From the NCBI GenBank assembly GCA_026984455.1, contig JALSSC010000008.1, positions 20,886 through 84,885 on the forward strand: a stretch of DNA of 64,000 bases. Reading direction: 5' to 3'. Source of the stretch: Chromatiaceae bacterium (GTDB lineage: Bacteria; Pseudomonadota; Gammaproteobacteria; Chromatiales; Chromatiaceae). Made by a program: the position numbers and the translations under genes. Shown one piece after another: positions 60,056-64,000 of this stretch. The notes beneath the pieces were generated by a model that was not told the origin of the DNA, made no database searches, and saw only the letters and a program-made list of their open reading frames with translations. Position 1 is the first letter of the stretch, and each line of letters starts with the position of its first letter.

Positions 60056-60240
60056 ACTGCCTTCCCTCGGGTGCTGGGGTGGGGGGAATCTCTGCATGCC
60101 TGCGTGGTGCCTGTACCTGTGGACGGCCTCGCGCGCAGACGGATCGGCGCCAACTCATCCGGGCATTTCCCGGAACGGTCCCCGCCGACGGGACCGGAAA
60201 ATCCACGTGCCGCGCGCTATGCAGGCGCAAGCGGCGACAG

Positions 60241-60264
60241 GCCGGCGGCCCGAAGGCCGCCAGC
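60241..60264 (-). promoter_or_regulatory. UUCG-capped hairpin in the rplL-rpoB gap (possible attenuator)
   Basis: On the minus strand GGCGGCC-TTCG-GGCCGCC forms a seven-base stem capped by a UUCG tetraloop, with two more possible pairs beyond a mismatch. It lies 40 bases after rplL. E. coli has a partial terminator between the same genes that sets the ratio of ribosomal protein to polymerase; this hairpin is in the equivalent place, but it lacks a U-tract. The rest of the 248-base gap shows no other element. Confidence 0.5.
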
Positions 60265-60303
60265 CCATTTCGGGATGCCGCCGGGCGGCCTCCCAGGAGG
60301 GGC

Positions 60304-60684
60304 TTACTTGATCTCGACAGTGGCGCCGGCCTCCTCCAACTGCTTCTTGGCCTCTTCGGCCTCTTCCTTGGAGACGCCTTCCTTGATGGTTGTGGGCACG
60401 CCCTCCACGGCATCCTTGGCCTCCTTGAGGCCCAGACCTGTCAGGGCGCGCACTGCCTTGATGACGCCCACCTTCTTCTCCCCAAAGCCGGTGAGAACCA
60501 CGTCGAATTCGGTCTTCTCCTCGGCGGCGGCGGCCTCGCCACCCGCGCCGCCCGCCGGAGCGGCGGCCACGGCCGCCGCCGCGGTCACGCCGAACTTCTC
60601 TTCCATCGCCTCGACCAGATCGACCACCTCCATCACGGTCATGTTGGCGATGGCTTCGAGGATCTCTTCTTTACTAACGGACAT
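60304..60684 (-). CDS. rplL: 50S ribosomal protein L7/L12
   Basis: The 126-residue acidic protein has the dimerisation domain ([30 protein letters not shown]), an Ala/Gly hinge and the C-terminal factor-binding domain with [20 protein letters not shown]. Length and order are standard. It forms the ribosomal stalk with L10. It lies 77 bases after rplJ. Confidence 0.98.
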   Translation of the reverse strand: MSVSKEEILEAIANMTVMEVVDLVEAMEEKFGVTAAAAVAAAPAGGAGGEAAAAEEKTEFDVVLTGFGEKKVGVIKAVRALTGLGLKEAKDAVEGVPTTIKEGVSKEEAEEAKKQLEEAGATVEIK

Positions 60685-60761
60685 CGTATTGCTCCAGAAT
60701 CATGTTGGGTTTTCAGCGCCGGGCATCGCCAGGACAGCAGAACAGGCCCGGCCCATAAGGC

Positions 60762-61289
60762 TCACGCGGCCTCTTTGGCCTCTTTGACCGCCGCCACGGT
60801 GCGCACCAGCTTCCCGGGGATCTCGTTCAAGGTCCGCGCCAGCTTGGCCACCGGGGCCTGCATCACCGCCATCAACAGGCTGATGGCCTCGTCGTAGGTG
60901 GGCAGCTTCGCCAGGGTCTCGATGTCGCCCGGCTCCAGCAGCCGGCCCCCGAGGGCCACCAGGCGGACCACCAATTGCTCGTGGTCCTTGGCATAGTCCT
61001 TGATCACCCGCGCCGCGGAGCCGGGGTCCTCCTGGGAGAAGGCCAGCACCAACGGCCCGGTGAGGCCCTCGGACATGCAGGCGAAATCGGTCTCCGCCAA
61101 GGCCCTTCGGGCGAGGGTGTTCTTCACCACCCGCAGATAGACATTCGCCTTGCGGGCCTCGGCCCGCAAGGCGGTCATCTCCTCCACCGTCAGCCCCCGG
61201 TATTCCGCGGCAATGGCGGAGAAGGCCTCGCCGGCGACCGCTGAGACCTCGGCGACGACGGCCTTCTTCTGTTCCAGATTGAGCGCCAT
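60762..61289 (-). CDS. rplJ: 50S ribosomal protein L10
   Basis: The 175-residue product starts MALNLEQKKAVVAEVS and has YRGLTVEEMTALRAEARK and VVKNTLARRAL, all typical. L10 carries the L7/L12 dimers and represses its own operon by binding the upstream leader. The start at 61289 is confirmed by an AGGAGG site ten bases upstream; the open frame further upstream is the leader. Confidence 0.97.
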   Translation of the reverse strand: MALNLEQKKAVVAEVSAVAGEAFSAIAAEYRGLTVEEMTALRAEARKANVYLRVVKNTLARRALAETDFACMSEGLTGPLVLAFSQEDPGSAARVIKDYAKDHEQLVVRLVALGGRLLEPGDIETLAKLPTYDEAISLLMAVMQAPVAKLARTLNEIPGKLVRTVAAVKEAKEAA

Positions 61290-61394
61290 GAACGCCACCT
61301 CCTGATTACGGAGGGACGGCTGCGCCGCCCCGTTTTCCGAATCCGGGATCGCTCCCGGAACTCCGTGCACCGTCGTCAGGAACGGGCCTGATTC

Positions 61395-61465
61395 CGGAGC
61401 ACCGTCTGCGCAGGCGGTTTAAACCCCGGTCCGAGACCGGGATACCTGCGGTCTTTGACGGCAGG
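61395..61465 (-). ncRNA. L10 leader (autoregulatory mRNA structure)
   Basis: On the minus strand the pieces AGACCGCAGGT and AACCGCCTGCGCAGACGGTG, which form the kink-turn and bulged stem bound by L10(L12)4 in gammaproteobacteria, lie in order about 105-175 bases upstream of rplJ. The match in sequence and position is good. Binding would reduce rplJ and rplL translation. Confidence 0.75.
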
Positions 61466-61546
61466 CCCAAGCATCGCCGGGCCGCCCCAAAGTCTTCGAT
61501 GGGGTCCTGTAACGGGCCCCATATGCAAAATACGCCAAAGGGCCGA

Positions 61547-62242
61547 TCAGAACGTCAGGGAACTCTGATCCAGCGCCAGGCCCGCCCCCATGGTGGTGGA
61601 GACCGAGACCTTCTTCATATAGACACCCTTGGCCGCGCTCGGCTTGCCCTTCTGTAGGGCCGCCAGCAACGCCTCGAGATTCTGCTTGAGTGCGGCCGGC
61701 TCGAAATCCACCTTACCTATGGAGCAGTGGATGATCCCGGCCTTGTCGGTGCGGTAGCGGACCTGTCCTGCCTTGGCGTTCTTCACCGCCTCGGCGACAT
61801 TCGGGGTCACCGTGCCCACCTTGGGGTTCGGCATCAGCCCGCGCGGCCCCAGGATGGGGCCAAGTTTGCCCACCACACGCATCGCATCGGGGGCCGCGAC
61901 CACCACGTCGAAGTCCAGATTGCCGGCCTTTACCTCCTCTGCCAGATCATCCATACCCACCACGTCGGCCCCGGCCTCGCGCGCCGCATCGGCGGCGGGA
62001 CCCTGGGCGAAGACTGCCACCCGGACCGACTTGCCGGTGCCATTGGGCAGGACGGTGGCGCCGCGCACCACTTGGTCCGACTTGCGCGGGTCGACGCCAA
62101 GATTCACGGCCACATCCACCGATTCGGGAAATTTCACCGAGGAGAGTTCCTTGAGAAGGGCGAAGGCCTCCTCCGCGGGATATTGACGGGTGCGGTCCAG
62201 ACGCTCCCGGATGGCACGCATACGCTTGGAAATTCTGGCCAC
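61547..62242 (-). CDS. rplA: 50S ribosomal protein L1
   Basis: The 231-residue product has [14 protein letters not shown] at the start, [21 protein letters not shown], and [15 protein letters not shown], all typical. The start is a GTG at 62242, one base after the rplK stop; its GGAGG ribosome-binding site lies inside the last codons of rplK, so translation is coupled. Upstream in-frame ATG codons fall in rplK and do not fit homologues. The gene order rplK-rplA is standard. Confidence 0.96.
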   Translation of the reverse strand: MARISKRMRAIRERLDRTRQYPAEEAFALLKELSSVKFPESVDVAVNLGVDPRKSDQVVRGATVLPNGTGKSVRVAVFAQGPAADAAREAGADVVGMDDLAEEVKAGNLDFDVVVAAPDAMRVVGKLGPILGPRGLMPNPKVGTVTPNVAEAVKNAKAGQVRYRTDKAGIIHCSIGKVDFEPAALKQNLEALLAALQKGKPSAAKGVYMKKVSVSTTMGAGLALDQSSLTF

Positions 62243-62243
62243 G

Positions 62244-62675
62244 TCAAAGTCCCTCCACGTCGATACCCATGGAACGGGCGCTGCCCGCAATGGTGCGCAC
62301 CGCTGCGTCCAGGTCGGCCGCGTTCAGGTCCGGCATCTTGGTCCGGGCGATCTCCTCGAGCTGTGCCCGGTTCACCGTGGCCACCTTGTCCATGTTGGGT
62401 ACGGCCGAGCCCTTGTCGATGCCTGCCGCCTTCTTGAGCAGCACCGATGCCGGCGGCGTCTTGGTGATGAAGGTGAAGCTGCGGTCGGCATAGACCGTGA
62501 TCACCACCGGGATGGGCAGACCCTTCTCGATATTCTGCGTCTGGGCGTTGAAGGCCTTGCAGAACTCCATGATGTTGACGCCGTGCTGGCCCAGGGCCGG
62601 GCCCACCGGTGGCGAGGGATTGGCCTCGCCGGCCTTTACCTGTAGCTTGATATAGGCCTGAATCTTCTTTGCCAT
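62244..62675 (-). CDS. rplK: 50S ribosomal protein L11
   Basis: The 143-residue product starts [13 protein letters not shown] and has the thiostrepton-region [23 protein letters not shown]. It ends [12 protein letters not shown]. Length and motifs are standard. It follows nusG by 120 bases and is coupled to rplA. Confidence 0.97.
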   Translation of the reverse strand: MAKKIQAYIKLQVKAGEANPSPPVGPALGQHGVNIMEFCKAFNAQTQNIEKGLPIPVVITVYADRSFTFITKTPPASVLLKKAAGIDKGSAVPNMDKVATVNRAQLEEIARTKMPDLNAADLDAAVRTIAGSARSMGIDVEGL

Positions 62676-62795
62676 TGTGTCACCTCGTTGCGGGTGCGAA
62701 CGCCTGGATCCGGACGGGCTGTCCGGCCACGGCTCCCCGTAAGACACCCCATTCCTGCCCCCCAGGGCGAGGGCCAGCGGGCGGGCGTGTCCCCG

Positions 62796-63329
62796 TCAGC
62801 CTTTTTCGACCTGGGAGAACTCCAGATCGACCGGTGTGGAGCGGCCAAAGATGCTCACCGAGACCTTGAGACGGCTCTTCTCGTAATCCACCTCTTCCAC
62901 CACACCGTTGAAATCGTTGAACGGACCTTCGACGACCCGCACCACCTCGCCTGGCTCGAACAGGACCTTGGGGCGCGGCTTCTCCACCCCCTCCTGGACC
63001 CGGTGGAGGATCGCCTCGGCCTCTTTGTCAGAAATGGGCGAAGGCTTGCCCTCGGTGCCGCCGATGAATCCCATGACCCGGGGGACGTCCTTGACCAGAT
63101 GCCAGGTATCCTCGTCCATCTCCATCTGCACCAGGACATAACCCGGAAAGAACTTGCGCTCACTCTTGCGTTGCTGTCCGCCCTTGACCTCCACCACCTC
63201 CTCGGTGGGCACCAGGATCTGGCCAAACTTGTCTTCCATCCCGTAACGACGGATACGCTCCGTTAGAGAGCGCTTGACCTGGGCCTCGAAACCGGAAAAG
63301 GCATGGACCACGTACCAATGCATGGCCAT
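62796..63329 (-). CDS. nusG: transcription antitermination factor NusG
   Basis: The protein (177 residues from the chosen start) has [18 protein letters not shown] at the N-terminus, [12 protein letters not shown], and the KOW region [19 protein letters not shown]. Three ATG codons are possible within 21 bases; the one at 63329 is preceded by GGAG nine bases away and starts four bases after the secE stop, so I prefer it. An ATG at 63344 would overlap secE by 11 bases. Confidence 0.95.
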   Translation of the reverse strand: MAMHWYVVHAFSGFEAQVKRSLTERIRRYGMEDKFGQILVPTEEVVEVKGGQQRKSERKFFPGYVLVQMEMDEDTWHLVKDVPRVMGFIGGTEGKPSPISDKEAEAILHRVQEGVEKPRPKVLFEPGEVVRVVEGPFNDFNGVVEEVDYEKSRLKVSVSIFGRSTPVDLEFSQVEKG

Positions 63330-63333
63330 GCGC

Positions 63334-63711
63334 TCAGGCTCCATGGCCGGTGAGTGCGCGCACGATGGTCATGAGCATGAGATCGAACAGCCAGAGCATG
63401 ATGCCCATCACCAACACCATGACGAACACCACCAGGGTGGTCTGTACGGTCTCCTGGCGGGTTGGCCAGACCACCTTCCGCACCTCGGCGCGGGAGGCCT
63501 GTACGAACCCCCAGGCCAGGCGGCCGACGCGGGTCTGGTAGGCGATGCCGAGCGCCGCACTGCCGACCACCAGCAGGCCGAGCACGCGCAACAGGATGGA
63601 ATAGCCCTCGAATTGATAGAAGGCCCCTATGCCCGCGAGAAGCAGGACGATAGCGACGGTCAGCTTGGCCGTATCCAGGCCGGAGCCTTCGACCTCTGTC
63701 TTGGCGTTCAT
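63334..63711 (-). CDS. secE: preprotein translocase subunit SecE
   Basis: The 125-residue product has three transmembrane helices, as in gammaproteobacterial SecE, and the conserved cytoplasmic helix [19 protein letters not shown] before the last one. I start at the ATG at 63711 (MNAKTEVEG); the upstream open frame runs through tRNA-Trp and is not coding. It is the first gene of secE-nusG-rplKA. Confidence 0.95.
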   Translation of the reverse strand: MNAKTEVEGSGLDTAKLTVAIVLLLAGIGAFYQFEGYSILLRVLGLLVVGSAALGIAYQTRVGRLAWGFVQASRAEVRKVVWPTRQETVQTTLVVFVMVLVMGIMLWLFDLMLMTIVRALTGHGA

Positions 63712-63746
63712 CGACACCCACGAAATCAAGGGAGAAACAGGAAATA

Positions 63747-63822
63747 TGGCAGGCCAGGAGGGACTCGAACCCCCAACCTGCGGTTTTGGAGACCGCTGCT
63801 CTACCAATTGAGCTACTGGCCT
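63747..63822 (-). tRNA. tRNA-Trp (CCA)
   Basis: The minus strand reads AGGCCAGTAGCTCAATTGGT, then the anticodon loop CTCCAAA (anticodon CCA) and T arm GGGTTCGAGTCCC, with encoded CCA at the end. It lies between tuf and secE, the common order in many bacteria, and is probably cut from their joint transcript. Confidence 0.97.
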
Positions 63823-63830
63823 GTGAGATT

Positions 63831-63851
63831 GGGGCGGGCCATGCCCGCCCC
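63831..63851. terminator. short GC hairpin between tuf and tRNA-Trp
   Basis: GGGGCGGGC and GCCCGCCCC pair perfectly around a three-base loop. It lies 18 bases after the tuf stop (minus strand). There is no T-run, so it may be a processing or partial-termination structure. Confidence 0.45.
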
Positions 63852-63869
63852 TCAACACACGCTATCGGA

Positions 63870-64000
63870 TCACTCGATGATCTTGGACACCACACCGGCG
63901 CCCACGGTACGGCCACCCTCACGGATGGCGAAACGCAAACCCTCTTCCATGGCGATGGGCGCGATCAGCTTGACGGTCATCTTGACGTTGTCACCCGGCA
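63870..64000 (-). CDS. tuf: 3' end of elongation factor Tu gene
   Basis: The last 42 codons are visible and translate to a segment starting [20 protein letters not shown] and ending VVSKIIE, the C-terminal domain of EF-Tu. The stop codon is at 63872-63870 and the gene runs off the right end of the window. It heads the tuf-tRNA-Trp-secE-nusG order. Confidence 0.95.
   Translation of the reverse strand, partial: PGDNVKMTVKLIAPIAMEEGLRFAIREGGRTVGAGVVSKIIE

Noticed and set aside
60034..60303. Possible small gene in the rplL-rpoB gap
   Set aside because: Frames there are short and Arg/Pro-rich with no ribosome-binding site; the gap is better explained as an attenuator region.
63712..63858. N-terminal extension of secE through tRNA-Trp
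   Set aside because: The extra codons are the tRNA-Trp gene read in another way; the family start fits the ATG at 63711.

Overview
The window is a contiguous, high-GC chromosomal segment of a gammaproteobacterium, most likely a sulfur oxidiser related to Chromatiales/Ectothiorhodospiraceae. The gene orders are gammaproteobacterial (yicC/rph, hflK-hflC-DUF2065-hisZ-purA, yrfG/nudE, purM-purN-DUF3108, nif3/degS, tuf-tRNA-secE-nusG-rplKAJL-rpoBC). The sulfur link comes from genes resembling dsrR and dsrS, accessory proteins of the reverse dissimilatory sulfite reductase pathway, and from a two-domain ATP-sulfurylase-like/APS kinase protein. This is inference from a 64 kb piece; no rRNA is present and the core dsr genes are not in view. 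I see no prophage, integron or CRISPR array.

Layout. 1-5 kb: a small Ser/Thr kinase and PP2C phosphatase pair sits between yicC and rph-rdgB. 5-10.7 kb: truD, a 164-bp palindromic repeat, tRNA-Ser, a methyltransferase, dgt and the sulfurylase/APS kinase fusion. 10.8-16.7 kb: minus-strand galE, purA, hisZ, DUF2065, hflC, hflK. 17-22 kb: a TauD-like dioxygenase, yrfG, nudE, a tandem-thioredoxin protein and a polyphosphate:AMP phosphotransferase. 22-25.5 kb: a PEP-CTERM-like surface protein gene behind a good sigma-54 promoter, divergent from a sigma-54 activator that overlaps an HDOD gene. 25.5-25.8 kb: two fused copies of the palindromic repeat. 26-33.1 kb: a six-gene Hyf/Nuo-like membrane complex whose large subunit lacks all Ni-binding cysteines. 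33.2-35.5 kb: two nucleotide-sugar enzymes. 35.6-45.5 kb: a Memo-AMMECR1 fusion with a signal peptide, DUF3108-purN-purM, an AmpG-like transporter, a TauE/DsbD_2-like protein, mobA, nif3, degS and dsrS. 45.5-50.3 kb: dsrR, a possible PII-like protein coupled to a cation/proton antiporter, a coiled-coil protein with 63-bp repeats, a porin, two REP pairs and tRNA-Gln. 50.5-64 kb: rpsI, rplM, rpoC, rpoB, rplL, rplJ (with L10 leader), rplA, rplK, nusG, secE, tRNA-Trp and the 3' end of tuf, all on the minus strand.

The most interesting points are (i) the sigma-54 promoter, candidate activator site and divergent activator at the PEP-CTERM-like gene; (ii) a discrete 164-bp palindromic repeat family present as two intact, one fused and one decayed copy; (iii) the Ni-less energy-converting-hydrogenase-related cluster; (iv) the sulfurylase domain with a destroyed active site fused to an intact APS kinase; (v) dsrR-dsrS away from the core dsr genes; and (vi) the apparently exported Memo-AMMECR1 fusion. 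Operon statements rest on spacing and stop/start overlaps; functions rest on remembered family motifs, without database searches.
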